The notes under the pieces are model-generated. The model was not told where the DNA came from. It did no database searches and saw only the letters and a list, made by a program, of their open reading frames with translations. This document shows positions 17,543-26,583 of a stretch of 64,000 nt of DNA, one piece after another. The stretch's first letter is position 1. The number at the start of each line of letters is the position of its first letter. The DNA is from an uncultured Algibacter sp. (GTDB lineage Bacteria > Bacteroidota > Bacteroidia > Flavobacteriales > Flavobacteriaceae): NCBI RefSeq assembly GCF_947495675.1, contig NZ_CANLZX010000010.1, forward strand, positions 62,001 to 126,000. The letters are read 5' to 3'. The position numbers and the translations under genes were made by a program.

Positions 17543-18805
17543 ATGTTACTTATGCGGTTTAATGTTTTCAAAAATACAGTTTTATTATTTGTTTTAATCA
17601 TGATTTCTTGCGGAAGTAAGTCGAAGTCTGAAGCTTTAAGCTCGGAACTAAAACCAGATGAATTAAAAACCACCCCAACACAAGTTCATGAAGACAAAAA
17701 TATTATAATTGGAGCCAATAGAACTAATATGTATTTGCCTTTATTGAAAGGAAAACGTATTGGTGTAGTGGCTAACCAAACAAGTGTTATTTTTAAAAAA
17801 GATAAAAGTTATACTCACCTTATAGATTCGCTACTTGCTTTAAAAGTAAATATTACAAAAGTTTTTTCTCCAGAACATGGCTTTCGAGGTAAAGCTGATG
17901 CAGGTGAACTAGTTAAAGATGGTATTGATACAAAAACTAATTTACCGATATTTTCTCTTCATGGGAGCAGTAAAAAACCATCTAACACACAGTTAGATAA
18001 TTTAGATATTATAATTTTCGATATTCAAGATGTTGGCGTTAGGTTTTACACTTACATTTCTACATTACATTATATTATGGAAGCTTGTGCAGAACAAGAC
18101 ATACCTGTTTTAATACTAGACAGACCTAACCCTAACGGACATTATATTGATGGACCTACTTTAGAGATTAAAAACAAAAGCTTTTTAGGTATGCACCCCA
18201 TACCTTTGGTACATGGTATGACCATTGGCGAATATGCTAAAATGATTAATGGCGAAAAATGGTTAAAAAATGATGTAACATGTAATATTATCATTATTCC
18301 TTTAAAAAATTACACCCATAAAACCCCTTATAGCTTAGCTATTAGACCCTCGCCTAATTTACCAAACGATAAATCCATAAAACTATACCCAAGTCTTGGT
18401 CTTTTTGAAGGCACCAACGTAAATGCTGGTCGCGGAACAGAATTTCAATTTCAAAGATATGGCGCTCCGTTCTTAGATAAGAAATTTTATAAATTCAACT
18501 ATACACCTGTAGCTAATTTTGGCGCCAAATACCCAAAGCACAAAAATGTTGTTTGTTACGGTAAAGACTTAACAAATGAAGTGTTAAATGATAATATGAC
18601 CATTAAATGGATAATTGAAGCTTATCAAAACTCGACTGATAAAACCTTATTTTTTAATACTGATAATTTTACAAAACACGCAGGAACCAGTAAATTACAG
18701 CAGCAAATAGAAGCTGGTTTAACTGAAGAAGCAATTAAATTAACTTGGAAAAAAGGGTTGGAAGATTTTAAAAAAACTAGAAAAAAATATTTAATATATC
18801 CGTGA
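17543..18805 (+). CDS. DUF1343 exo-beta-N-acetylmuramidase (NamZ-like), lipoprotein
   Basis: 420 residues from ATG 17543 (a second in-frame ATG is at 17552). A lipoprotein signal peptide ends MISC. DUF1343 landmarks follow: KRIGVVANQTSV, SPEHGFRGKADAGE, FDIQDVGVRFYTYISTLHY, LDRPNPNGHYIDGP and EGTNVNAGRGTEFQF. Characterised members release MurNAc from muropeptide sugars. The next gene, a serine hydrolase, overlaps by four bases, suggesting a two-gene unit for peptidoglycan turnover. There is no space between this start and the divergent permease start, so its promoter must lie inside that gene. Confidence 0.88.
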   Translation: MLLMRFNVFKNTVLLFVLIMISCGSKSKSEALSSELKPDELKTTPTQVHEDKNIIIGANRTNMYLPLLKGKRIGVVANQTSVIFKKDKSYTHLIDSLLALKVNITKVFSPEHGFRGKADAGELVKDGIDTKTNLPIFSLHGSSKKPSNTQLDNLDIIIFDIQDVGVRFYTYISTLHYIMEACAEQDIPVLILDRPNPNGHYIDGPTLEIKNKSFLGMHPIPLVHGMTIGEYAKMINGEKWLKNDVTCNIIIIPLKNYTHKTPYSLAIRPSPNLPNDKSIKLYPSLGLFEGTNVNAGRGTEFQFQRYGAPFLDKKFYKFNYTPVANFGAKYPKHKNVVCYGKDLTNEVLNDNMTIKWIIEAYQNSTDKTLFFNTDNFTKHAGTSKLQQQIEAGLTEEAIKLTWKKGLEDFKKTRKKYLIYP

Positions 18806-19866
18806 AAAACATTTTAGCTATTATAATCCTTTTTTTTACTACTGTTGGTTTTTGCCAAAAAACAGAGCATCTTAAAGACCCTAGAATTAAAACAGCAAAA
18901 AAAAAAGCTAAAAAATTTTTACGACAGCAAGGTATTCCGGGTATGTCTATTTCTGTGTCTGATAATGGGGAATTAATATGGTCTGAAGGTTTTGGTTATT
19001 CTAAAAGAAAACCTAAAACAAAAGTTGACCCAAGTAAAACACTTTTTAGAATTGCTAGTATTTCAAAATCCATTACCGCATTAACACTCGCCAAATTGGT
19101 TGACAAAAAGTTAATTGATTTAGATGAAAGTGTATATACCTATCTTCCCGATTACCCCAAAAAACAATTTGATTTTACTGTTAAAGAGTTAGGCGGGCAC
19201 CTTGCTGGCATTAGGCATTATAAGGGTAATGAGTTTACAATAAACAAAAAGATGTCTATTACAGAAGGGATTGGCTTGTTTAAAAATGACACGCTTTTAT
19301 TTGAACCGTCATCGCAATTTTCTTATAATACTTTTGGCTATGTTTTACTTAGTGAAATTATGCAAAAAGCTGCTAAAAAAGATTTTAACACATTGGTTAA
19401 AGAATCTATTTTTAAACCTTTAGGAATGACCAACACCATGTTAGAGGATTCTGAAATAAACTTACCAAACAAAACGAATTTCTATCGAAAAAAACGTATA
19501 CTTTCAACCTCTGTAGCCAATGAATATAAAGTTGCTGGCGGCGGTTTTTTATCAACCTCTGAAGATTTAATTAAGTTTGGAGAAGAAATTATTTCACCCA
19601 AAACAGTTACAAAAAATGCATTAGCCAATATGGTTACTTCGCAAAAATTAAAGTCAGGAAAAATAACGGGCTATGGTATTGGTTTCTCCGTTGAACACAC
19701 AAAAAACAACACGTATAAATATTACCATACAGGTGGTGGTGTTGGGGCTTCTACTATACTTTTAATTTATCCTAAAGAAGAAATTGTAATTTCCGTTTTA
19801 ACAAATAAATCTGGTGTTAGTATGGAAGCCTTTGGGAAAGCACTTGAAACTATTTTTGTTGATTAA
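18802..19866 (+). CDS. Beta-lactamase/class C-like serine hydrolase
   Basis: 354 residues with a signal peptide (residues 1-18). Catalytic motifs of the serine beta-lactamase/DD-peptidase fold are visible: SISK (the SxxK box, in FRIASISKS), YNTFGY (YxN box), and HTGGG near the C-terminus replacing KTG. The start is GTG, which overlaps the stop of the NamZ-like gene. It may be a muropeptide or D-amino-acid hydrolase rather than a resistance enzyme; this is inferred from its partner. The convergent TPR gene is separated by the hairpin 19921-19951. Confidence 0.88.
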   Translation: MKNILAIIILFFTTVGFCQKTEHLKDPRIKTAKKKAKKFLRQQGIPGMSISVSDNGELIWSEGFGYSKRKPKTKVDPSKTLFRIASISKSITALTLAKLVDKKLIDLDESVYTYLPDYPKKQFDFTVKELGGHLAGIRHYKGNEFTINKKMSITEGIGLFKNDTLLFEPSSQFSYNTFGYVLLSEIMQKAAKKDFNTLVKESIFKPLGMTNTMLEDSEINLPNKTNFYRKKRILSTSVANEYKVAGGGFLSTSEDLIKFGEEIISPKTVTKNALANMVTSQKLKSGKITGYGIGFSVEHTKNNTYKYYHTGGGVGASTILLIYPKEEIVISVLTNKSGVSMEAFGKALETIFVD

Positions 19867-19920
19867 AAAAGAAAGTGCTTAATCACATTTCTGCAATCAA
19901 ACACTTTCAACCTAACAAAA

Positions 19921-19951
19921 AAACCTTAAAATCAACACGTCAATAAGGTTT
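19921..19951. terminator. Hairpin between converging genes
   Basis: AAACCTTA (19921-19928) pairs with TAAGGTTT (19944-19951), with A-rich sequence before and TTTTC after. A second, looser pair GAAAGTG/CACTTTC surrounds 19871-19908. It lies between the serine hydrolase and the TPR gene, which end toward each other. Confidence 0.55.
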
Positions 19952-19977
19952 TCTCTAAAAACTAATCAAACCAACTT

Positions 19978-21270
19978 TTATATATTATTAATTTCATGTT
20001 CCATAAGCGGACCAAGTTCAAAAGTACTTTCAAGCAATTCTTCTTTTAAGCGTTTTGCTTTTTCTAACTCACCATTAGTTTTGTATATTTTAGCTAAGTG
20101 AAATAACACATCAGGCTCAGAGGTTTTCCCAAACACGTGCTCTTCAGCTACCTTTAAAGCTTCTTTAATATCACCATGATTATAGTGTGTCCAAGCCAGT
20201 AAGTCATACGACTGTGGTGTTGGTCTATTCGTTATTTCAATATGAGCAATTTTTAATGCTTCAGAGGTTTCTTTTTTATTTTCGGCAAGTAAAATGGCAT
20301 TGTGTGTATTATACATATCTCCATAAGAAGGATTTTTAACGGCTTCCACGTAGCGTGCTAATTGATTTTCTTTTAACTCAATATCGCCTTTAAATTCTGC
20401 AATTTCTGCTTTTAATAAATGGTAATCTGGTGCATTAAATGTTTTAGTAATTTCGTTTAAAATACGTAGTGCTTCGTCTGGATTTTTTTCATAGGAATAT
20501 ACAATCCAAGCAATTCCTTTTTTTGCATAAGCATCAGTTGGATCTAATTCCAAAGCTTTTAAATAATGCTCATATGAGTCTTTTATTCTTCCTGCATGAC
20601 CATAATAATCAGCTAAATTTGTATACACCCATTGTTTTATTGAAGGTACATTTGATGATTCTGCAATCCCTTTTGCTTGTTCCATATATTTTATGGCAGC
20701 GTCTAAATTTCCACGATGATCAGACCATTTTGATAATCGTATTAAATAATCAAAATCTGAATCTTTTTGAATCTTTTTTAAATATGATTTTGCCTTTTCA
20801 AAATTTCCAAGTTCTAAATGCACATCAAAAAGCATTTTTTCTGTACCCTTTAAACCTTCACCATTAATTTCAGATTTTTTCAATAATTCTAAAGCTTCCT
20901 TAAATCTGTGTTGAGAAATATAATTTCTTGCTAAAGCTTTTAAATACCCTGCATTATTATAATTAGTAGCTTTATTTGCTTTTATTAAGTATTTCTCTGC
21001 CTTAATTAAAGCCTCAATATCTCCAGTTTTATTAAAAATTTGAGATTGAGACGCTGCAGCTTTAGCTAAATATGGAAATTGATTTGGTTCTTTTTCTAGC
21101 TTTTTTTCCCAGAATTTAAAATCCTCTTTTGCTAATTGCAACATCTCGTTCTCTAATGTTTCTAAATAAACAGTATACTCTTCTGTGTTTGTTATTTGTT
21201 TTGGTTCATTATTACAACTTACTATGAGTAGTAATAAAAAAATAAATACTATTTGATTAATGGTTTTCAT
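19978..21270 (-). CDS. TPR-repeat lipoprotein
   Basis: 430 residues. A lipoprotein signal peptide ends IVSC (cysteine near residue 19). The rest is helical with several tetratricopeptide repeats, for example YEHYLKALELDPTDAYAKKG and AKYLIKANKATN-like stretches. TPR lipoproteins usually act as scaffolds at the cell envelope; the partner is not visible. A strong terminator (21310-21342) separates it from the upstream DUF4331 genes, so it probably has its own promoter despite the same orientation. Confidence 0.85.
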   Translation of the reverse strand: MKTINQIVFIFLLLLIVSCNNEPKQITNTEEYTVYLETLENEMLQLAKEDFKFWEKKLEKEPNQFPYLAKAAASQSQIFNKTGDIEALIKAEKYLIKANKATNYNNAGYLKALARNYISQHRFKEALELLKKSEINGEGLKGTEKMLFDVHLELGNFEKAKSYLKKIQKDSDFDYLIRLSKWSDHRGNLDAAIKYMEQAKGIAESSNVPSIKQWVYTNLADYYGHAGRIKDSYEHYLKALELDPTDAYAKKGIAWIVYSYEKNPDEALRILNEITKTFNAPDYHLLKAEIAEFKGDIELKENQLARYVEAVKNPSYGDMYNTHNAILLAENKKETSEALKIAHIEITNRPTPQSYDLLAWTHYNHGDIKEALKVAEEHVFGKTSEPDVLFHLAKIYKTNGELEKAKRLKEELLESTFELGPLMEHEINNI

Positions 21271-21309
21271 TTTCGTGTGGGTTTTTATGTTTTCGTTTAG
21301 GTTATAAAA

Positions 21310-21342
21310 CTCTGAAGTGATAATTAATTAATCACTTCAGAG
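21310..21342 (-). terminator. Intrinsic terminator after the DUF4331 unit
   Basis: A perfect 12-bp inverted repeat (CTCTGAAGTGAT / ATCACTTCAGAG) with a 9-base AT loop; on the minus strand it is followed by TTTTAT. It lies 12 bp after the stop of the second DUF4331 gene. Confidence 0.82.
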
Positions 21343-21354
21343 GTGATTTTATAT

Positions 21355-21909
21355 TTAGTGAGGTGATGCTAAATAAGGAAATGAGGTAAAAAAAGCTTTA
21401 TCATTAGCATCAACATTATCATTTGATAATCCTGGGTTTTCGGTAAAATCTTCACCACCAAAGATTAATAATAACTCAACCGTAATAACATCATCAGCTA
21501 ATGCTCTACCAGAAAGTGTGTTTGCCGCAACACCATCAAAAAAAGTAGTTGTTCCATCAAGCGACACGTTTAAAACATCTGTAGCTAAAAGTCCTGTAAA
21601 TGCTGCTACATCTTGTCCAAGCGCATTCATTCCACCGTTAGCATAAGCTGGACTTAAGGCTAATAAATTAGTCTCAAACTTACTTTGAAAAGCCGCATTT
21701 TGTGCAGATGGTATAGTTACATTAAAAGCATCTTTATCTGCGCTAGCATTAAATACAGTATTTACAGCTGGTCTACCCATTTGATCTTCTTGAGTATAAG
21801 TTCCAGAAAAATCTATTGTGGTTGTTTTTATATTATCATCGTCATTTGAGCAATTGAATACCATTAACGAAACGGTTAACACTAAGGTTAATATTTTTAT
21901 ATTTTTCAT
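21355..21909 (-). CDS. DUF4331 C-terminal-type lipoprotein
   Basis: 184 residues with a lipoprotein signal peptide ending FNC (cysteine near residue 20), then a short acidic linker (SNDDDN). The region QMGRPAVNTVF followed by DKDAFNVT corresponds to the second half of DUF4331 proteins, which is normally on the same chain as the N-terminal half. Here that half is encoded by the gene 26 bp upstream. The biochemical role of DUF4331 is unknown; the protein is probably anchored in the envelope. Confidence 0.75.
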   Translation of the reverse strand: MKNIKILTLVLTVSLMVFNCSNDDDNIKTTTIDFSGTYTQEDQMGRPAVNTVFNASADKDAFNVTIPSAQNAAFQSKFETNLLALSPAYANGGMNALGQDVAAFTGLLATDVLNVSLDGTTTFFDGVAANTLSGRALADDVITVELLLIFGGEDFTENPGLSNDNVDANDKAFFTSFPYLASPH

Positions 21910-21935
21910 CTTATTAAATTTTAGAGGTTTTGTTA

Positions 21936-22586
21936 TTATTTTCTTTTAGATTCTACCCAAGTATTAATTTTTCCCGAGCCACCAATCATAGATTTTGGTA
22001 CTTCTACAACAATAGACATCACATTACTTCCTGCAAAAGTATCAGCACCAGGCATATTAAAACTTGTGGCATTTCCAGCTATAATTTCAGAGTATTGTGC
22101 AAAATCCATAAAGAATGGATCGTCTCTTGGTCCAGCAAAAAAGCTCATTCCTCCATTAGTTGAAATGTTTGCAGCATCACCATAAGCAGTAATATCTACA
22201 ATACCACCTGCTGTGGCGTTAGTTTGAATGTTACTATTTAAACCCGTTTGCGATGGCGTTACAGGACCAAAGAAATACATTTTACCATTTCTTGGAATAG
22301 CTTGAATTACTAAGTCTTCAACGTTATCTTGATCTGTATCAATATTAAATTCTACTAATACATTTTCATTAAATGTTGCTGCTCCTGTATTTGCAGGACT
22401 TAACAATCCTTGAAGGTTTGCTACAAAAACTAGATTATCTGTGTTTTCCCCTTGAAAGGCATAAAAGTCAGTAATATCACTATTACCTCCTGCTACTTCT
22501 GGCGCATCAATATGATCTGCCGCTACAATGAAGTAACTAGCTATCGCTACCACTCCAAGTCCTAATACTCTTTTTAAATTTTTCAT
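21936..22586 (-). CDS. DUF4331 N-terminal-type exported protein
   Basis: 216 residues from ATG 22586; an earlier in-frame ATG at 22628 would add 14 polar residues before the signal peptide and is less likely. The signal peptide (LGLGVVAIASYFIVAA) is followed by the DUF4331 opening DHIDAPEVAGGNSDITDFYAF and a beta-rich body with NVLVEFNIDTDQD. It ends shortly after VVEVPKSMIG, about where a full DUF4331 chain would continue into the half now encoded by the next gene. No lipobox is present. Function unknown. Confidence 0.8.
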   Translation of the reverse strand: MKNLKRVLGLGVVAIASYFIVAADHIDAPEVAGGNSDITDFYAFQGENTDNLVFVANLQGLLSPANTGAATFNENVLVEFNIDTDQDNVEDLVIQAIPRNGKMYFFGPVTPSQTGLNSNIQTNATAGGIVDITAYGDAANISTNGGMSFFAGPRDDPFFMDFAQYSEIIAGNATSFNMPGADTFAGSNVMSIVVEVPKSMIGGSGKINTWVESKRK

Positions 22587-22736
22587 AATTTTGAGATTTT
22601 TGTTATTGTTAATTTCACTCTCTGCCATACCTACGCAAAAAAGAAAAGAGTGGTTTTGTTAAAATTATGTTAAAGAAAAAATAATACAGATATTCATCGA
22701 AAAGTTTACTTTTACAATCTATTTGATAATTGAACT

Positions 22737-23909
22737 ATGAACCCATCATCTGCAGGTTGGATTAAGAAGTTACTTAAGGAGATTGAAAGCAATAATCGTT
22801 TCTTAGAGTACTCTGAGGAATCGTTTTATGATGCTTTAAGAACTTGTGGATTTATTTATGGTAGTAACTTAGATGTAGTTAGTCAAGTCGTTCTCAAAAA
22901 AGATTTTACAGAGGAAGAACTTTGCAAAATCAATTTATGTTTGGGTTTACATTATGCATACGCAAACTCAAAGTCTAATACTCCTTTTATTGAAAGTGTT
23001 ATTGGTTTTTATTCGGATATTGATGAAATTAAAACCTCTTTTTTTAGAGATTTATTAGGTGGTAAAAAATCTCACGAACAACTTGAAAAAATAATCTATA
23101 AACGTATTCAAATAGACGCTAATGTACTCACCAAGAATTTTAATTATTTTATAATCAACGCCCTTTTATTTGTTGATGTCTTAGCATATAAGAAGTATTT
23201 AGAAAAGGAATCCATTTCTAAAGACTACTTAAGAAATATTGAAGCATCTATTACATCTATTTGTTTGGATGTTTTAAACGCTAAAGAAACTATAAATCAG
23301 TACGACGAGAGTTTAATAAAGCTGTTTGAATCGTCTTTGCGATATCAAGAAGACACCCATTTAGGGTATAAAAAAGCTATAAAAAATATTACTACAGATT
23401 TAGAGAAGTACTACATTCTTGATTTAGCTTGTATGGCTACTTGGAGTGATCAAACCATAGATATTGAAGAACAACACTTTCTAGAAAAATTGGGTAATGA
23501 TTTAAACTTAAGCATATCAAAAACTCAGCAGTCTATAAAAGCTGTTAATCATTTTTACACAGTTAATAAAAATAATATTGCGCTATTAAGCTCTAAAAAT
23601 ATTGTACAAAGTTTTTATAACAACTCTAGTAAAATGGTAAACAAATTGATTACCAGAAATAGTAAACGGTTGTACCAAGAATTACAAGACAGTAAAGAGC
23701 TTATGGTTTTACTTACTCAATCTACCATTAGAGACTTGAATAAAGACGAACAAAAAAAAGTACAAGAGCAGCTTCTTGATATTTTTAAATCCATACCAAG
23801 TCTAGCTATATTTTTGCTTCCGGGTGGTGCCTTGTTACTGCCGTTAGTTGTTAAATTTATTCCAAAATTATTACCATCGGCCTTTGATGAAAATAGAATA
23901 GAAGATTAA
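22737..23909 (+). CDS. LETM1-related (biofilm-associated type) protein
   Basis: 390 residues, mostly helical. The last 80 residues resemble the LETM1 domain (QSTIRDLNKDEQKKVQEQLL, then a hydrophobic segment IPSLAIFLLPGGALLLPLVV and FIPKLLPSAF). The middle part (YYILDLACMATWSDQTID) has a TerB-like helical look. Similar proteins are widespread in Bacteroidota next to lipid A or cell-division genes; the molecular function is not known. lpxD follows 60 bp downstream on the same strand. Confidence 0.75.
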   Translation: MNPSSAGWIKKLLKEIESNNRFLEYSEESFYDALRTCGFIYGSNLDVVSQVVLKKDFTEEELCKINLCLGLHYAYANSKSNTPFIESVIGFYSDIDEIKTSFFRDLLGGKKSHEQLEKIIYKRIQIDANVLTKNFNYFIINALLFVDVLAYKKYLEKESISKDYLRNIEASITSICLDVLNAKETINQYDESLIKLFESSLRYQEDTHLGYKKAIKNITTDLEKYYILDLACMATWSDQTIDIEEQHFLEKLGNDLNLSISKTQQSIKAVNHFYTVNKNNIALLSSKNIVQSFYNNSSKMVNKLITRNSKRLYQELQDSKELMVLLTQSTIRDLNKDEQKKVQEQLLDIFKSIPSLAIFLLPGGALLLPLVVKFIPKLLPSAFDENRIED

Positions 23910-23969
23910 AAATTATATATTTCTTTTTTTTTCTAGTAGTTTTACAAATACAGAAACTAAATAAACTAC

Positions 23970-24962
23970 ATGATATCATATACTATACAACAAATTAACG
24001 ACCTAATTAAAGGTGAATTAATTGGTAATACTACACAACAAATAGAAGGCCCAGAACAACTACAAAACGCTAAAGAAAACCATATTACCTTTATAGGAAG
24101 TAGCAAATACTTAAAATATTGGGCAGACTCTAAAGCTTGTGCTGTATTAGTAAATGATAATTTAACGCTTGAGCCTGGAGATAATCGTGCGATTATAAAA
24201 GTTAAAAATGCTGATTTGGCAATGGCTAAAGTTTTAGAATTATTTAATCCGCCTGCACCAGAGTTTGAAAAAAATATCCATCCAACTGCTGTTATACATG
24301 AAACTGCTAAAATTGGTGATGGTTGTAAAATAGGTGCCAATTGTTATGTTGGAAAAGATGTAATTTTAGGCAACGGCGTTACTCTTTATCCAAATGCTTG
24401 TGTTTTTGATGAAACCATAATAGGCGATAATACCATTGTATGGTCTGGAACAGTAATTAGAGAACGTTGTATTATTGGTAGCCATTGTATTTTTCATACC
24501 AATGTTAGTATTGGTGCCGATGGTTTTGGATATCGCCCTAGTGACGATGGTAGAGGACTCACCAAAATACCTCAAATTGGTAATGTAATAATTGGACATC
24601 ATGTTGAAATTGGCGCCAACTCTTGTGTTGATAGAGCAAAATTTAGTAGTACCATTATTGGAGATGGTTGCAAAATAGATAATCTTGTACAAATTGCCCA
24701 TAATAGTGTTATGGGTCGCTCTTGCATTATGGCAGGACATAGTGGTCTTGCAGGCTCGGTAACTTTAGGCGATGGTGTAATTATTGGCGGCTCTGCCTCT
24801 ATAAAAGACCACACAACCATTCATTCTGGCGCAACTGTTGGAGCGGGATCTGGAGTTGTTGGAGATGTTAAGGCTGGAGCAACCGTTTTAGGATACCCTG
24901 CTCAAGACTCGAGAGATATGCTTAAACAATGGGTAATGATGCGCCGATTGGCTAAGAAGTAA
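23970..24962 (+). CDS. lpxD: UDP-3-O-acylglucosamine N-acyltransferase
   Basis: 330 residues, the usual LpxD length. The N-terminal domain (about 1-100) binds the uridine; the rest is a left-handed parallel beta-helix of hexapeptide repeats (HPTAVIHETAKIGDGCKIGA and similar). The catalytic histidine lies in LVQIAHNSVMG (near 240), and GADGFGYRP is a family signature. It adds the 3-hydroxyacyl chain to UDP-3-O-acyl-glucosamine in lipid A synthesis, in the cytoplasm. Downstream lies an accessory insertion (24992-25680), not further lipid A genes. Confidence 0.95.
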   Translation: MISYTIQQINDLIKGELIGNTTQQIEGPEQLQNAKENHITFIGSSKYLKYWADSKACAVLVNDNLTLEPGDNRAIIKVKNADLAMAKVLELFNPPAPEFEKNIHPTAVIHETAKIGDGCKIGANCYVGKDVILGNGVTLYPNACVFDETIIGDNTIVWSGTVIRERCIIGSHCIFHTNVSIGADGFGYRPSDDGRGLTKIPQIGNVIIGHHVEIGANSCVDRAKFSSTIIGDGCKIDNLVQIAHNSVMGRSCIMAGHSGLAGSVTLGDGVIIGGSASIKDHTTIHSGATVGAGSGVVGDVKAGATVLGYPAQDSRDMLKQWVMMRRLAKK

Positions 24963-24991
24963 TATTTAGCTACTTGAGAGTTTGTAAAAAA

Positions 24992-25069
24992 TTTAAATAG
25001 CTTCGTTAAACTTCTGATATAAAACATTATGACGTTTCATATCTGCCTTAGTTGGCATTAATTAAAAAA
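24992..25069 (+). repeat. Cassette upstream element U, copy 1
   Basis: It reads TAGCTTCGTTAAAC, then TCTGATATAA, a spacer, TTCATATC, then TTGGCATTAATTAAAAAA. The GATAT/ATATC pair can form a hairpin. The last 18 bases are identical to the end of copy 3 (upstream of the Mrr-like gene), and CTTCGTT, GATATAA, ACATTA and ACG line up with copy 2. It ends a few bases before the acetyltransferase start. Confidence 0.75.
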
Positions 25070-25075
25070 ACTGAA

Positions 25076-25531
25076 TTGGAAATTAGAGAAACCCATAAAA
25101 ATGATTTTACTGTTTCAACAGACAAGAAGAAATTAAATGTTGACAGCATTCACAAATTCCTTTCAAATGAAACTGATTGGGCTAACGGAATTCCAATTAA
25201 TACTTTGAAAACATCAATTGAAAACTCTTTGAATTTTGGACTTTATTACAAGAACGAACAAATTGGGTTTGCTAAAGTAATTTCTGACTATTCTACTATT
25301 GCATATTTAGGAGATGTATATATCTTAGAAGAATATAGAGGAAATGGATTAAGTAAATGGCTGATTAATGAAATAATGGAACATCCAAACCTTCAAGGGT
25401 TGAGGCGTTGGATTTTATTGACTGATACAGCTGAATGGCTTTATAAAAAATTCGGATTTACGGAATTACCTAAACCTGAATTTTATATGGAAAAGCATAA
25501 TCCAAATGTTTATAACGGAATAAAAAACTAA
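25076..25531 (+). CDS. GNAT family N-acetyltransferase (cassette gene)
   Basis: 151 residues from TTG 25076, giving the N-terminus MEIRETHKNDF. An earlier TTG at 25052 lies inside the repeat element and is less likely; there is no in-frame ATG near the start. GNAT landmarks are GLYYKNEQIGFAKV, LGDVYILEEYRGNGLSKWL (the acetyl-CoA binding R-G-x-G-L motif near residue 95), and the closing ILLTDTAEWLYKKFGF. The substrate is unknown. It stands alone between lpxD and a LytTR gene, bounded by repeats U and D. Confidence 0.85.
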   Translation: MEIRETHKNDFTVSTDKKKLNVDSIHKFLSNETDWANGIPINTLKTSIENSLNFGLYYKNEQIGFAKVISDYSTIAYLGDVYILEEYRGNGLSKWLINEIMEHPNLQGLRRWILLTDTAEWLYKKFGFTELPKPEFYMEKHNPNVYNGIKN

Positions 25532-25680
25532 TGCAACAACGTGAAAAATTAATTGTTAGTTTTGGCTAGTTTACGAAAGTCCTCGCGGACTTTCTATCTG
25601 TGTTTTATTTACTAACTTTAGTGTATAAAACACGCAACAAACCTTACACACAAACGTTAAACAAAACACACCAAAAAACT
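25532..25680 (+). repeat. Cassette downstream element D, copy 1
   Basis: It starts right after the acetyltransferase stop with CAACAACGTG, contains a perfect hairpin GAAAGTCC-TCGC-GGACTTTC (25575-25594), then AAAACACGCAACAAACC, TACACA, TTAAACAAA and CCAAAAAA. Copy 2 (34242-34392) aligns over almost its whole length, with a matching hairpin GAAAATC/GATTTTC. It ends at the stop codon of the converging LytTR gene. Confidence 0.78.
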
Positions 25681-25681
25681 A

Positions 25682-26437
25682 CTACTCCAACCAGCCTTTA
25701 AAATCCTTAACACGCTCTCGAGCAACAATAACATCTTGCTCGTTATAAGAGTTTAGTTTTATTTGCAAACGCGAGTTGGTATAACTTACCATATCTTTTA
25801 TAGCGTTAATATTTACAAAGAATTTTCGGTTAATACGAAAAAAGGTTTGTGGTTCTAGCTCGTTTTCTAAATGTTCTAGCGAGCTATCTATAAGATAGTT
25901 TCTACCCTCGGTTGTATGTAAGTATGTGCCTTTGTTTTCACTATAAAAACACTCTATTTCGTCTATATTAATAAGTTTTAGGTGTTGCCCTACTTTTACC
26001 GAGAAACGTTTTTTATATTCACGATCTATGGGGTTTACCAATAGTTTTTTAATATCATTAAAGTCTAATGTTACAGCTTGTTTTTGAGGCGCACGCTCTT
26101 GATATTTTTTTACCGCAACACATAAATCGTCGTCATCAATAGGTTTTAGTAAATAGTCAATACTATTAAGCTTAAAGGCTTGAAGCGCATATTCGTCATA
26201 GGCTGTTGTAAAAATAATGGCCGACTTGACATCGATGGTCTCAAATATCTCAAATGATAAGCCATCGCTTAACTGTATGTCTAAAAATATGAGGTCTGGA
26301 TGCTCGTTATTTTGAAACCATTCAATAGATTCTTCTACAGAATGTAACATGGTTTCTGCCATTAAATCTAAACTTTGCAACATACGTTGCAGGCGTCTTG
26401 CTGATGGTTTTTCGTCTTCTATGATGATTACTTTCAT
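25682..26437 (-). CDS. LytTR family response regulator
   Basis: 251 residues. The receiver domain (about 1-120) has the acidic pair near EDE (7-9), the phospho-acceptor aspartate 53 (LIFLDIQL) and a late lysine in YLLKPID. The LytTR DNA-binding domain (about 150-250) includes FFRINRKFFVNINAI. It is the last gene of an operon with a TPR protein, a kinase and two 2TM proteins, and is the natural partner of that kinase. LytTR proteins bind boxes like ACAGTTCGG, which occur upstream of this operon. Confidence 0.94.
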   Translation of the reverse strand: MKVIIIEDEKPSARRLQRMLQSLDLMAETMLHSVEESIEWFQNNEHPDLIFLDIQLSDGLSFEIFETIDVKSAIIFTTAYDEYALQAFKLNSIDYLLKPIDDDDLCVAVKKYQERAPQKQAVTLDFNDIKKLLVNPIDREYKKRFSVKVGQHLKLINIDEIECFYSENKGTYLHTTEGRNYLIDSSLEHLENELEPQTFFRINRKFFVNINAIKDMVSYTNSRLQIKLNSYNEQDVIVARERVKDFKGWLE

Positions 26438-26551
26438 GGTTGTTAGATTGTTTAATATTATACTAAAATATAGTTGGAAATGCGATAGAAATTGAAGCAG
26501 TATCCTTTTTCTGATTAATTTAAACCTTTAAACTTTTTTAAAAGTAACATA

Positions 26552-26575
26552 CAAAAAAGATACAGCGTAAAGCCC
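26552..26575 (+). repeat. S-type repeat fragment
   Basis: CAAAAAAGATACAGCGTAAAGCCC matches, in its last part, the AGCG...GTAAAGCCCG region of S elements; only this short segment is recognisable. It lies in the 146-bp gap between the second 2TM gene and the LytTR gene. The identification is tentative. Confidence 0.35.
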
Positions 26576-26583
26576 TTATTATT

